A DNA stretch of 64,000 nt from Paenibacillus agri (GCF_013359945.1 NZ_JABWCS010000200.1:59354-123353), one strand, 5' to 3'. Numbered from the stretch's first letter, positions 53,948 through 63,440 are shown. Translations and numbers: made by a program. Notes: generated from the sequence alone by a model not told the origin.

Positions 53948-54290
53948 GTTCATCTATATAAATTAGAAAATTAAGTTAGAACAAAGTCTGTTGGGAATAC
54001 ATCTTCGAAGCGATCTTGCTTCTCGTATATATTATGCCAAGTTTTAGCGATAAGATCGGAATTTCCAGCCGTTCCGATTGTATCAAGATTCTAATTGAGA
54101 GATGTCCTACAAATATGCCTTACAAATCATGTTCTTGCCGCTGAAGCCGGGGAGACATTGGGGTAATCAGAATTTGAGGGCTCTGAAGGATCGATCAATA
54201 GCCCGTTCGGGTTATTTTTATGATGTTCACGTAGTTGTCAGAAAGAGTTGATCCTTTCTTGAACGTTTAAAGACGAAGTCGTGACCTCAA
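53948..54290. other. Non-coding region upstream of cydABCD, possible small RNA
   Basis: No open frame with family features occurs. The stretch 54060–54196 contains short repeats and a G-rich segment and is followed by an orphan terminator (54197–54219). A small RNA could be encoded here, but no promoter was identified. Confidence 0.35.
54197..54219 (+). terminator. Orphan intrinsic terminator
   Basis: ATAGCCCGTTCGGGTTAT folds into a short stem followed by TTTTTA, with no gene for 780 bp upstream on this strand. Confidence 0.6.
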
Positions 54291-54318
54291 TTGAATTGTT
54301 TCAAATTGAAGATATAAT
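54291..54318 (+). promoter_or_regulatory. Promoter of the cydABCD operon
   Basis: TTGAAT (54291–54296), a 16-bp spacer and a perfect TATAAT (54313–54318) would give a leader of roughly 195 nt before cydA. The Bacillus subtilis cyd operon also has a leader of about this length. Confidence 0.7.
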
Positions 54319-54389
54319 AATTTTGAATATCAGGATTCATAATATGAAAAGCAGAGACGCAGGGGTGCAGGGAAGCCTTTTTGTCTATC

Positions 54390-54407
54390 TTGTGAAAAAA
54401 ATCTCTA
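54390..54407. promoter_or_regulatory. Candidate Rex-binding site in the cyd leader
   Basis: TTGTGA, six A residues and TCTCTA match the Rex consensus TTGTGA-N6-TCACAA fully in the left half and at three of six positions in the right half. It lies downstream of the promoter, as Rex sites do in the Bacillus subtilis cyd operon. Confidence 0.45.
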
Positions 54408-54520
54408 TTAGCCCATTACGAGGTCAAAAAAGGGTTTATGAAAGAAACAGAACGGGGACGCTGAGTAGCATAATTCTGATATTTATTATACGAACAGAGC
54501 TTGAGAGGAGGCATTAGCCT

Positions 54521-55885
54521 ATGGGAGTAGATACGGTATTTTGGAGTAAGCTGGTTACAGGGATGACCCTGGGGTTCCATGCTATTTTCGCAACACTTGG
54601 CGTCGGCATACCGCTGATGATTGCCATAGCCGAGTTGATCGGTGTCCGCAAACAAGATCCTCACTATACACTGATGGCCAAGAGATGGTCACGAGGATTT
54701 GTTATTTCCGTAGCAGTCGGTGTTGTGACAGGCACCGCAATTTCATTACAGCTAGCTTTGGTATGGCCTAATTTTATGAAAATGGCGGGCAATGTCATCG
54801 CGCTTCCGTTATTTTTGGAAGTGTTTGCTTTCTTTTTTGAAGCTATTTTTCTAGGAATCTATTTGTATACATGGGACCGGTTCAAAAATCCATATATTCA
54901 TTGTCTGCTGATGATTCCCATTGTCTTGGGAGCAGGGATGTCCGCAGTGTTTATCACAACGGTCAATGGATTTATGAATCAGCCGCAAGGCTTTGTCATG
55001 AATGCCGGGCAATTCACAGCCGTTAATCCGTTACAGGCCATGCTGAATGCTGCAACCTTCTCCAAGGTGTTTCATGTATTAAGCTCCGCTTATTTGACAG
55101 GAGCCGCTCTCTTGGCCGGTGTTGCAGCTATAACCATGCTGAGAAAAGGCGTTACGCCTTACCACAAAAAAGCCTTGAAACTTATGATGGGGGTAGTTTT
55201 ACTATTCAGCTTGCTCAACACGTTGGCAGGGGATGTCTCGGCTAAATTTTTGGCTGAGCATCAGCCGGAAAAGCTGGCTGCCGGGGAATGGCATTTTAAA
55301 ACGGAAAAGGGCGCAGATTTGATTTTACTCGGCTTCCTTAATGCGGAGCATGAAGTCATAGGTGCACTTCATCTTCCGAAAGTTCTCAGCTTCCTGGCTT
55401 TTGGAGATTTTAATGCAACAGTCACAGGGCTTGATCAAATCCCGAAAGAGGAATGGCCTCCGCTGCTCATTCATTACTTCTTTGATGCGATGGCCGGAAT
55501 CGGATTTGCACTACTGGCGATTTCCCTGCTTTATTTTCTCTTTGTCTTCTGGAAGAAGCGTAATGAGCTTAATAAATGGCTGCTTCGAATAATAGCACTA
55601 GGTGGAGTGCTTGCTTTTATGGGCGTCGAGTTAGGTTGGTTTTATGCTGAGCTGGGACGGCAGCCTTGGATCATCCGGGGATATATGCGTGTGGATGAAG
55701 CAGCGACCTCTTCACCCAATGTGCGGATTTTATTTTTCTTCTTCCTGCTCCTTTACATCGTACTGGGGATCATGTGTGTACTTGTGTTAAGACGCTTGTT
55801 TAACAATAATCCGCCAGAAGTCGAGATGGAAAAGTGGGCGAAGGATAAACGCAATCTCACTACAGAAGAAGGGGAGCACGCGTAA
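54521..55885 (+). CDS. cydA: Cytochrome bd oxidase subunit I
   Basis: CydA is the haem-bearing subunit of the high-affinity bd oxidase that reduces oxygen with quinol at low oxygen. The 454-residue membrane protein has the haem-ligand His20 in L-G-F-H-A-I-F, a second conserved His in F-H-V-L-S-S-A-Y-L-T-G near residue 188, and G-R-Q-P-W near residue 380. The quinol loop is short, as in other Firmicute CydA proteins. GAGGAGG precedes the ATG. It overlaps cydB by one base (TAATG). Confidence 0.97.
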   Translation: MGVDTVFWSKLVTGMTLGFHAIFATLGVGIPLMIAIAELIGVRKQDPHYTLMAKRWSRGFVISVAVGVVTGTAISLQLALVWPNFMKMAGNVIALPLFLEVFAFFFEAIFLGIYLYTWDRFKNPYIHCLLMIPIVLGAGMSAVFITTVNGFMNQPQGFVMNAGQFTAVNPLQAMLNAATFSKVFHVLSSAYLTGAALLAGVAAITMLRKGVTPYHKKALKLMMGVVLLFSLLNTLAGDVSAKFLAEHQPEKLAAGEWHFKTEKGADLILLGFLNAEHEVIGALHLPKVLSFLAFGDFNATVTGLDQIPKEEWPPLLIHYFFDAMAGIGFALLAISLLYFLFVFWKKRNELNKWLLRIIALGGVLAFMGVELGWFYAELGRQPWIIRGYMRVDEAATSSPNVRILFFFFLLLYIVLGIMCVLVLRRLFNNNPPEVEMEKWAKDKRNLTTEEGEHA

Positions 55886-56898
55886 TGAATTATGAATTGA
55901 TTGGCATCTCGGTGCTCTGGCTGTTCTTGTATGGCTATTTAATAGTAGCTTCTATTGATTTTGGCGCAGGCTTCTTTGCTTTCTACGCTCGCCTGACCAA
56001 GCAGGACCACTTGATTAATCGTCTGATTTCACGTTATTTATCCCCCGTCTGGGAGATTACGAATGTCTTCTTTATCTTTTTCTATATTGGTATGGTCGGT
56101 TTTTTCCCTGATACGGCCTACTACTACGGTTCAGCGTTGCTTGTTCCGGGAAGCATTGCTGTGATTCTGCTTGCTATCCGCGGATCATTTTATGCCTTTG
56201 AGAACTATGGGGCCAAGAGCAGCATAGTGTACTTGTTTCTATACGGTGCTTCCGGATTGCTTATTCCGGCCTCCTTATCGGTAGCGCTCACCTTATCTGA
56301 GGGCGGATTTATTGTAAAAGGTCAGGATAGTGTTGCGCTTGATTACTGGGCGTTGTTTTCAAGCCCGTTATCCTGGAGCATCGTTGGACTGGCGATTGTT
56401 TCTGTCTTGTTCATCAGCAGTGCATTTTTGACCTTTTATGCCTCCCGTGCGGAGGATACCGGTGCCTTGAAGCTGATGCGGAGCTATGCTCTGTTTTGGA
56501 GTACACCGACCATTGTTATTGCACTGACTGCTTTTATATACCTTGGCCAGCACAATTCGCGTCATTTTCAAAACATGATGGATCTATGGTGGCTGCTGGC
56601 GATTTCCGTTGGATTCTTTATGACGGCAATGTGGCTATTGTACAATGGGCGCCGCTACGGTCTGGCATTTATATGTGTCATGTTGCAATTCTTCAGCGCT
56701 TTCTTTGCGTACGGTATTGGGCAGTACCCCTATATCATTGATCCTTACATTACGATCCAGAACAGTGCCACTTCGCCGGCTATGGGTCTCGCCTTAATTA
56801 TTGTTTTTGTCGGAGGGCTATGTCTGCTGATCCCTTCACTTATTCTTGTTTTCAGACTTTTTCTCTTTGATGCGGACTATGTAAAGGGGAAACATTAA
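55885..56898 (+). CDS. cydB: Cytochrome bd oxidase subunit II
   Basis: CydB pairs with CydA in the bd oxidase. The 337-residue protein has eight to nine membrane segments and the family's N-terminal pattern G-Y-L-I-V-A-S-I-D-F-G-A-G-F. W-E-I-T-N-V-F and a Y-P-Y-I-I-D-P segment near residue 282 are also present. Its start overlaps the cydA stop and cydD follows after 15 bp. Confidence 0.96.
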   Translation: MNYELIGISVLWLFLYGYLIVASIDFGAGFFAFYARLTKQDHLINRLISRYLSPVWEITNVFFIFFYIGMVGFFPDTAYYYGSALLVPGSIAVILLAIRGSFYAFENYGAKSSIVYLFLYGASGLLIPASLSVALTLSEGGFIVKGQDSVALDYWALFSSPLSWSIVGLAIVSVLFISSAFLTFYASRAEDTGALKLMRSYALFWSTPTIVIALTAFIYLGQHNSRHFQNMMDLWWLLAISVGFFMTAMWLLYNGRRYGLAFICVMLQFFSAFFAYGIGQYPYIIDPYITIQNSATSPAMGLALIIVFVGGLCLLIPSLILVFRLFLFDADYVKGKH

Positions 56899-56913
56899 AG
56901 GAGGGGAAGGAAC

Positions 56914-58689
56914 GTGAAGGGGAAAACAAGTCTGATATCTCAGCAAATGTCTGTGCAAAGGAATCGCCTCGCTATCCTCGCAATTCTCTCTCTAGGGCTC
57001 AGCGTAGCTATTGTAGGCCAGGCTGTGCTGCTAGCGGATGCAGTCCAGCGGATCTTTGTACAAGGGGAAGCACTTTCGTCAGTTGTTGCTCTGCTGGGAG
57101 CACTGCTGGCAGTTATGGCTGTACGGAGTCTTTTATCCTATGGAAACGGAAGGATTGGCCTCAACATGGCTGCTACCGCGAAAAGAAATATGCGGTCAGC
57201 GCTGCTACAGAATATGATTCACGCCTCCATTCCTTCGGCCATTCGTGGACAAGCAGGGGAGAAGGTGAGTATTGCACTGGATGCCGTGGATGAGGCTGAC
57301 AGCTATTTCAGCCAATATATGCCCCGTATGATCGAAGTTTCTATGATTCCGGTGCTTATTTTAATAGTTGTATTTACCCAGCATGCCAATTCCGGTTTTA
57401 TCATGCTGTGCACAGCGCCCTTTATCCCTTTATTCATGATTCTGGCGGGACTAAAGACCAAGAACAAATCTGAGGAGAAATATGCCCAGCTGGCTGAATT
57501 CTCAGGTACGTTTCTCAACGCGGTTCGAGGACTGGTGACGTTGAAAATATTCGGGCAGGCCCGGCGCCAGCAACAAGAAATTGAACGCAGCAGTATGGGA
57601 TACAGGGATGCAACGATGAGTATCTTGAGAATTGCGTTCACGAACACGTTTATGCTGGAGACCATTGTGATGCTAAGCATTGGTATTGTTGCCCTGGAGC
57701 TGGCGATCCAATTGCTTATTTATAAATCGATTACTTTTCATACAGCCTTTTTGATCCTTCTTCTTGTTCCTGAATACTACAGTCTTTTCAAAAATACAGG
57801 AACAGCCTTTCATACTGGCCGCACAAGCATGGGAGCGATCCGGAAGGTTGAACAGATGATGGTGGAAACGGATGGGAAAAGTCAAGGACTGAAAGAAGAA
57901 CAGGAAGGAACAAGGAGTGGTGAATCCCGTCTGGATACCATTGTCATGCCTCCGTCCATCGGGCTGGATCACATTCGATTCCGTTATCTTCCTGATTCGT
58001 TTGAACTGTGCACACCATCTATAACGATTGGACAAGGCCAGAACGTGGCGATTGTGGGCAAAAGCGGCTCAGGCAAAACGACTCTGCTTCATCTCATTGC
58101 CGGCTTACTCAGACCGGATTCCGGTGAGATTCTGGTGAACGGCAATCTGATTTCGCAATTCGCAGAATCCGAGTGGTTCGAACGAATGAGCTATATTACG
58201 CAGCACCCGTATATTTTTGCAGGTACACTCGCTGAGAATATTGCCATAGGTACGGGCCGTGATGTGTCCAGAGCAGAAATCGAGCGGGCAGCATCAGAGG
58301 CTGGGCTTGCTGACCTCGCTGCCCAGTTGGAGCATGGCTATGATACCTTGGTTGGTGAAGGCGGGAGAGGATTGTCCGGAGGCGAGCAGCAGCGTCTGGC
58401 TCTGGCGCGTGCCTTTCTGAAGCGGCCGTCTCTGATCCTTTTTGATGAACCAACGGTAGGTTTGGATCTGTACACGGAGCGCATTCTGCAGAAGTCCTTA
58501 AATACACTAGCCCAAGGGGCGACAATGATTACGGTGGCGCATCGGCTATATACGATACAGCATGCTGACAACATTCTATTTATGGATAATGGCGTATTAG
58601 TAGGTTCGGGCCGGCATGACGAGCTTCTGAAGACTCTACCTCAGTATGCCGAGATGATCCAGGTTCAAAGAGAAGGGGGATTGGCATGA
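56914..58689 (+). CDS. cydD: ABC transporter CydD (cyt bd assembly)
   Basis: CydD with CydC forms an ABC exporter needed for bd-oxidase assembly; in enterobacteria it exports glutathione and cysteine. The 591-residue protein has six membrane segments in the first 330 residues. The ATPase domain has Walker A G-K-S-G-S-G-K-T, signature L-S-G-G-E-Q-Q-R, Walker B L-I-L-F-D-E-P and the switch His in V-A-H-R. It overlaps cydC by 4 nt. Confidence 0.95.
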   Translation: MKGKTSLISQQMSVQRNRLAILAILSLGLSVAIVGQAVLLADAVQRIFVQGEALSSVVALLGALLAVMAVRSLLSYGNGRIGLNMAATAKRNMRSALLQNMIHASIPSAIRGQAGEKVSIALDAVDEADSYFSQYMPRMIEVSMIPVLILIVVFTQHANSGFIMLCTAPFIPLFMILAGLKTKNKSEEKYAQLAEFSGTFLNAVRGLVTLKIFGQARRQQQEIERSSMGYRDATMSILRIAFTNTFMLETIVMLSIGIVALELAIQLLIYKSITFHTAFLILLLVPEYYSLFKNTGTAFHTGRTSMGAIRKVEQMMVETDGKSQGLKEEQEGTRSGESRLDTIVMPPSIGLDHIRFRYLPDSFELCTPSITIGQGQNVAIVGKSGSGKTTLLHLIAGLLRPDSGEILVNGNLISQFAESEWFERMSYITQHPYIFAGTLAENIAIGTGRDVSRAEIERAASEAGLADLAAQLEHGYDTLVGEGGRGLSGGEQQRLALARAFLKRPSLILFDEPTVGLDLYTERILQKSLNTLAQGATMITVAHRLYTIQHADNILFMDNGVLVGSGRHDELLKTLPQYAEMIQVQREGGLA

Positions 58690-60413
58690 ACGATCTGGCT
58701 ATTCTGTCCAAAGCGATGATACAGGAGCGAAAAGATATTGTTATTGCCATTCTCGGCGGATTTATTGCCGGCATTGCCGGAGTGTTTCTTTTTTCCACAA
58801 GCGGCTATCTGATCTCCCAGACTGTATTCATGCCGCCCCTGTATACCTTGATTGTATTGACATCGCTGGTTAAAATGCTGGGCTTGCTCCGTGCGGGAAG
58901 CCGTTATGGAGAGCGCCTGTACTCCCATCGCGCGACATTCTCCATGCTAAGCCGGTTACGGACAACCTTTTTTGCCAAGCTCATTCCCTTAACACCAGGT
59001 GTATTGAACAAAAAGCGCAGCGGAGACCTGCTTGCCCAGATCGTGGGGGATGTGGAGAGCCTACAATTTTATTTTTTACGCGTTGCCTATCCGCCGGTTA
59101 TTGTCGTTATGGTTTTTTTGGCAACGATCCTGTTTACATCGGTATTCTCCATCTGGATTGCAGCGTTATTCGTGCTGGGGATGATCGTCGTCGCCTTTGT
59201 TGTTCCTGCCATCGTCCTGATCGGCCAGCGAAAAATAGTGGGTCATGTGCGCGGGCAGCGGGCAGCACTGTCAACAGAGTTTACCGAGGTTCTGTATGGT
59301 TTTCGTGAATTAAAAGTATATGGTCAATTGAAGCAGCGGGAACAACAGCTTCAGAATATTTCAGCAGATTTAGCGGCCGGGCAACGGCGAGAAGCGGGTC
59401 ATTTGCTCCTGGGCCAATCCCTGCATACCTTTGTTACGTTTTTAATTTCCTGGGGGGTATTGGTGCTTGGTGCTAGTCTGATTATGAAGGGCCAACTGGC
59501 TGGCGTATTTCTTGCCATGCTGGTCATGGCTTCGCTCACAGTATTTGAAGAAGCTGCGGCAATGGCTACACTGCCTGCATATAAGCAGGATAGTGAACAT
59601 GCTGCTAATCGGCTTACTGAAACGGTTCAGGCCGCTAAGGAGGAATCTTCACCTTCAGGTGGACTGCTCTCTGTTCAACAAGGTGTTTCGGTTAAGCTAT
59701 CGGATATTGCGTTTCAATATGAAGGGGAATGGCGTCCTGCGTTAAAGAACATTTCGCTGGAACTTCCGCCAGGCTCCAAGACGGCAATTGTCGGGCCGAG
59801 CGGCTCGGGAAAATCAACGATTGTTGATCTGCTGCTGGGGCTGCGTAAACCAACTGAAGGGGAGATCCGGATAAACGATGTGCTGCTCGAAGATCTGAAC
59901 GAAACCAGCATTTGGGCCGCGGCAAATGTAGTTTTACAACATAATCATTTTTTCCGTGGAACCCTTAGAGAGAACCTGTTGCTCCAAGGTGAAGATTATT
60001 CTGATGAAGTGTTGACTGAGACCCTGGGTAAGGCAGGGCTTCCCAATAAATCGTTAAGTGATTTGGTATATGAGAATGGTGAGAACTTGTCTGACGGAGA
60101 GAAACAGCGTTTGGCTATTGCACGAGTAATGCTTCGGAAAGGAAAACTGTGGATATTGGATGAACCTACTTCGTCTCTGGATTATGTCACAGAACAGCGT
60201 GTTCTCGGGCATATTTACGAGCAGGCGGCTGAAGATACACTTCTGCTGATTTGCCATCGGCTTATCGGTCTGGACCAAATGGATCAAATCGTAGTGGTGG
60301 ATCAGGGGAGGATAGTAGAAAGAGGTTCCTACTCAGAGCTTATGGAGCAACAAGGTTACTTCTATGAGATGAAGGGGATTGAGCGGCAGATGGTTGGAGA
60401 AGATCGGGCATAA
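58686..60413 (+). CDS. cydC: ABC transporter CydC (cyt bd assembly)
   Basis: This is the second half-transporter of the heterodimer. The 575-residue protein has an N-terminal membrane domain, Walker A G-P-S-G-S-G-K-S-T, signature L-S-D-G-E-K-Q-R, Walker B W-I-L-D-E-P and a switch His in C-H-R. The second Gly of the usual L-S-G-G-E signature is Asp here (L-S-D-G-E), which may mark this as the less active site of the dimer. The order cydABCD is that of Bacillus. Confidence 0.94.
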   Translation: MNDLAILSKAMIQERKDIVIAILGGFIAGIAGVFLFSTSGYLISQTVFMPPLYTLIVLTSLVKMLGLLRAGSRYGERLYSHRATFSMLSRLRTTFFAKLIPLTPGVLNKKRSGDLLAQIVGDVESLQFYFLRVAYPPVIVVMVFLATILFTSVFSIWIAALFVLGMIVVAFVVPAIVLIGQRKIVGHVRGQRAALSTEFTEVLYGFRELKVYGQLKQREQQLQNISADLAAGQRREAGHLLLGQSLHTFVTFLISWGVLVLGASLIMKGQLAGVFLAMLVMASLTVFEEAAAMATLPAYKQDSEHAANRLTETVQAAKEESSPSGGLLSVQQGVSVKLSDIAFQYEGEWRPALKNISLELPPGSKTAIVGPSGSGKSTIVDLLLGLRKPTEGEIRINDVLLEDLNETSIWAAANVVLQHNHFFRGTLRENLLLQGEDYSDEVLTETLGKAGLPNKSLSDLVYENGENLSDGEKQRLAIARVMLRKGKLWILDEPTSSLDYVTEQRVLGHIYEQAAEDTLLLICHRLIGLDQMDQIVVVDQGRIVERGSYSELMEQQGYFYEMKGIERQMVGEDRA

Positions 60414-60444
60414 AGTTTCGCTGTGTCGATGAAGAGATTCGGAG

Positions 60445-61194
60445 GTGAACGACCTGACTCATCATTTGAAAAAAAGAATTCTGTTAGTAGACGGGGATAA
60501 TCGGGTCCGTACATTGCTGAGAAATTATCTCGAGAAAGAAAATTTCATTGTGGATGAGGCTGCCAGCGGCATTCAAGCGATTCGAGAATATTATGTGCAT
60601 GGAAATTTTGATTTGATCGTACTAGACTACGAGCTGCCGGATATGAGTGGGCTGGAGATTTGCAAATATGTTAAGGATAGCGGGGACGTTCCGGTTGTTA
60701 TTTTGTCTGCACGCGCCGAAGAAGGAGACCGCATTGAGGGCTTTCAGGCGGGTGCTGATGATTATGTCGTCAAGCCGTTTAGTCCAAGAGAGGTTCTACT
60801 GCGTATACAAAGTATTGTTGCTCGTATGACCGGAACCCACATATCTCATGTTAATGATTCATCAAGCAATGAAATACTGATCTCTGGAATTCTGATTCAG
60901 CCCAGTGCTCGGCGTATACGGGTACAAGGAAATGAAATTCACTTGACGCCCAAGGAGTACGATCTGCTGTATTTTCTAGCTACCAACCCGGAAAAAGTAT
61001 TCTCCAGAGAAGAATTGTTGAGAGAGGTATGGAAGTGGCCGGTGAAGGAAACATGCGATGGGCGTACAGTCGATACCCATATCAAGCGATTACGTGAAAA
61101 GCTGACTTTCCATTCCGCGGAAGGAAATGAGTTCATTCAAACCTTATGGGGACACGGTTATATGTTCCGCTGTCTTGAGCAATCTTTGTCTTGA
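60445..61194 (+). CDS. Orphan OmpR/PhoB-type response regulator
   Basis: This is a DNA-binding response regulator with no kinase gene beside it. Its receiver domain (about 10–125) has the phospho-acceptor Asp61 in V-L-D-Y-E-L-P, Ser in I-L-S-A-R and Lys in V-K-P-F. The acidic pair that normally binds Mg2+ reads V-D-G-D (Asp16-Gly17) instead of V-D-D. The C-terminal winged helix has L-T-P-K-E-Y-D-L-L and R-T-V-D-T-H-I-K-R-L-R. The start is uncertain: GGAGGTGA overlaps the GTG at 60445, so a CTG at 60454 could be used. It follows cydC by 31 bp and is probably co-transcribed. Confidence 0.88.
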   Translation: MNDLTHHLKKRILLVDGDNRVRTLLRNYLEKENFIVDEAASGIQAIREYYVHGNFDLIVLDYELPDMSGLEICKYVKDSGDVPVVILSARAEEGDRIEGFQAGADDYVVKPFSPREVLLRIQSIVARMTGTHISHVNDSSSNEILISGILIQPSARRIRVQGNEIHLTPKEYDLLYFLATNPEKVFSREELLREVWKWPVKETCDGRTVDTHIKRLREKLTFHSAEGNEFIQTLWGHGYMFRCLEQSLS

Positions 61195-61206
61195 ATAATA
61201 GTAAGT

Positions 61207-61256
61207 TAAAAAAGTCTCTGTGGTCACGTTATACTAACGCCCCAGAGACTTTTTTA
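61207..61256. terminator. Bidirectional intrinsic terminator
   Basis: AAAAAAGTCTCTG pairs with CAGAGACTTTTTT, serving the response regulator (+) and argS (-). Confidence 0.92.
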
Positions 61257-61300
61257 GGTTATTGATGGATGGCCTATTCAATTTCTAGCCTTTGAACCTT

Positions 61301-63175
61301 TTACATCCTGCTTGGCGCAGGAAGACCTAATACGTTCAGCGCATCACCCAGCGTGGTCTGAAACTTGCCAGTCAGCCAGACCCGGAATCTCATGCTGTCT
61401 GCTTCTCCCTTCAGGATCGGGCAGAGCGAGTAAAAGTTATTGAACAGGGTAGCCAAGGTGTGGGCATAGGTACAGATCAGGTTCGGCGCGAGACTCTGTC
61501 CAGCCTCTTGGAGGGTATCCATCCAAGCGCTTAGATGTCTCAGTAATGCTGCTTCCGCAGCTTCTGGTGTGCCCGGGAATGGAACGGGGATTCCCGGCTC
61601 TTGCAACATCCCGGCCGCTTCAGCTTTGCTAAGCACACTTCCTGCCCGGGCAAAGGTGTACATCAGATAGACACCGGTATTGCCGGAGATCTCAGTGGCC
61701 TGCCGGAAGTCGAAGACAATCTCGGTGCCAAGATTAAAGCGCAGCAGGTAGTACCGAATGGCGGCATGAGCAATGATACGGCTGTCCAGCCCGCTTTTAT
61801 CGGAACGGCTTTCTTCAATAGTACTCTCCATCAAAGTGATCAAGTCCGTCACCTTCACGCCAATGCCTTGACGGCCCGACATGGCATAAGAGCCTTTGCC
61901 GTCAGAGACATCAATGCCCAGTTCGGCTGCGGAAGCCGGGCTTAGTGAAACTACGCCGTAGCTTACATGATGTAACTTACCGGCCTGCTCGTTGTAGCCG
62001 AGCACCTGCAGCGCCTGCTTCACCATCTGCTGCGGATATTCCTGCCGGTTATCAATAACATTGATGACAGCATTTGCTTTGCCATAAGGCAGGGTGTGGC
62101 CAGTCATGCCCGTCGTCCATAAACCAGCGGAAAATTCGCTGTAGGAGAAGTCTTTTTCCAATAGTCCGAATTTCCAGAGATGGTAGGCAATATCTTTAGC
62201 GGTATAGGTTAAAATCCCGTTGGAGCGTACCAGCACTTTGTCAGCATGGTATTCGTCACTCTCTGCGTCTCCCGTTGGCGTCTCTCCGCTGTTCTGCTTT
62301 AGCACCCAACATCCGGCAAGCTTGCCTTCTGTTTCTTGAACGAAAGCTGGAGTCTGTGACAGGAGATCAAATGCAGCTGACCAGAAACCTTCTCTGACAA
62401 TGCTGCTTTCCCAGACGAGCAGATCATAATTAATGCCGAAGCCTTTCATCTCTTCTACATGCTCCCGTACGATCCGCTCCGCTACGAGATTACCCAGCCA
62501 GGCTGTATTTCCCCGGCCTTCTTCCAAGGCATGCAGGGTGTCTGACCGTTTTGCTATCATCTCAGGCTCAAGAGCATACGCTTTGTTCACTTGCGAATAG
62601 ACATCCCAGCAATAATCCCCGAAGCGGACATAATCACCTTCCAGCGGAATGTTCTGTAATCCCACCACCGTATCGGCAAGCTGGTTACCAAGATCATCCA
62701 CATAGTTATGCACCTCTACCTGTTTCCCTGTTCTTCTCAGTATGCGCACCAAGGTATCCCCGATACAGGAGTTGCGGAGATGGCCGATATGTGCGGCCTT
62801 ATTAGGATTAATGGAAGTATGCTCGACAACTACCTTCTCTCCTAAAGACGTCGGCAGGTCGAACGAACGCTTCGCCCATTCCGGCCAGTGAATCGATAGA
62901 TTAATAAATCCGGGAGCGGCAACCTCCACTTTGCTGAACAGACCTGCGGCGTTACCTTGCTGTTCAAGTTCTGCTGCAATAAGTTCGGCAATGACCATAG
63001 GCGCCTTGCGCAAAGTTTTGGCTAACTGCAGGGCAATGCTGGTGGAATAATCGCCATGCTCCAAACTGGCAGGCTGTTGGATAGGGATGGGACCACTGGA
63101 GTAGGCCACACCCAGCGTATCGCATACATTATATACACTTTGATTCAAGCTTTCTCTGATGATGCTGCTTAACAT
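61301..63175 (-). CDS. argS: Arginyl-tRNA synthetase, long divergent form, T-box regulated
   Basis: This is a class I aminoacyl-tRNA synthetase charging tRNA-Arg. I start it at ATG 63175, behind AAAGGAGGAG; the in-frame extension upstream is the leader RNA. The 624-residue protein has the N-terminal Add-1 domain, the N-P-N-K-A-A-H-I-G-H-L-R-N motif (HIGH at 129–132) and an anticodon-binding C-terminus ending L-P-A-P-S-R-M. It is longer than typical ArgS (about 550–580), and the KMSKS position reads A-M-S-G-R-Q-G. It may be a second, inducible ArgS, with the main copy elsewhere. Confidence 0.93.
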   Translation of the reverse strand: MLSSIIRESLNQSVYNVCDTLGVAYSSGPIPIQQPASLEHGDYSTSIALQLAKTLRKAPMVIAELIAAELEQQGNAAGLFSKVEVAAPGFINLSIHWPEWAKRSFDLPTSLGEKVVVEHTSINPNKAAHIGHLRNSCIGDTLVRILRRTGKQVEVHNYVDDLGNQLADTVVGLQNIPLEGDYVRFGDYCWDVYSQVNKAYALEPEMIAKRSDTLHALEEGRGNTAWLGNLVAERIVREHVEEMKGFGINYDLLVWESSIVREGFWSAAFDLLSQTPAFVQETEGKLAGCWVLKQNSGETPTGDAESDEYHADKVLVRSNGILTYTAKDIAYHLWKFGLLEKDFSYSEFSAGLWTTGMTGHTLPYGKANAVINVIDNRQEYPQQMVKQALQVLGYNEQAGKLHHVSYGVVSLSPASAAELGIDVSDGKGSYAMSGRQGIGVKVTDLITLMESTIEESRSDKSGLDSRIIAHAAIRYYLLRFNLGTEIVFDFRQATEISGNTGVYLMYTFARAGSVLSKAEAAGMLQEPGIPVPFPGTPEAAEAALLRHLSAWMDTLQEAGQSLAPNLICTYAHTLATLFNNFYSLCPILKGEADSMRFRVWLTGKFQTTLGDALNVLGLPAPSRM

Positions 63176-63189
63176 GATAACTCCTCCTT

Positions 63190-63440
63190 TTAGATATAAA
63201 AAACAGCCCTCGTCTCTAAAAAAGAGACGAGGGCTGTTAGCGCTCGCGGTACCACTCTTGTTGCCGGACCTTGGGTCCAGCCACCTCACAGGTTAACGGC
63301 CTTCTGCCGGGACTTCCTACTGTTATGTTCAGAAGTCCATCTCACGGGTGCGCTTCATTATAAGTTCCGCACCGGCTTTCACTTACCCGGCTCGCTGAGG
63401 GCTGGAATCCCATAATTACTCTCCCGATCATCGATTGTCA
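63190..63440 (-). ncRNA. T-box leader of argS, specifier CGC (Arg)
   Basis: On the minus strand the leader opens with stem I (CGGGAGAGTA … CACCCG). Between the ATAAT arm and CCCG lies the specifier loop GAAGCGCA, which contains CGC, an arginine codon, followed by a purine. The T-box sequence AGTGGTACCGCG is at 63245–63256. A terminator with arms AACAGCCCTCGTCTC and GAGACGAGGGCTGTT ends in TTTTTT (63197–63237). Uncharged tRNA-Arg would stabilise the antiterminator and turn argS on. Confidence 0.93.

Noticed and set aside
54281..54517. Open frame in the cyd leader
   Set aside because: It overlaps the cyd promoter and leader with no plausible product; the position matches a known long leader.
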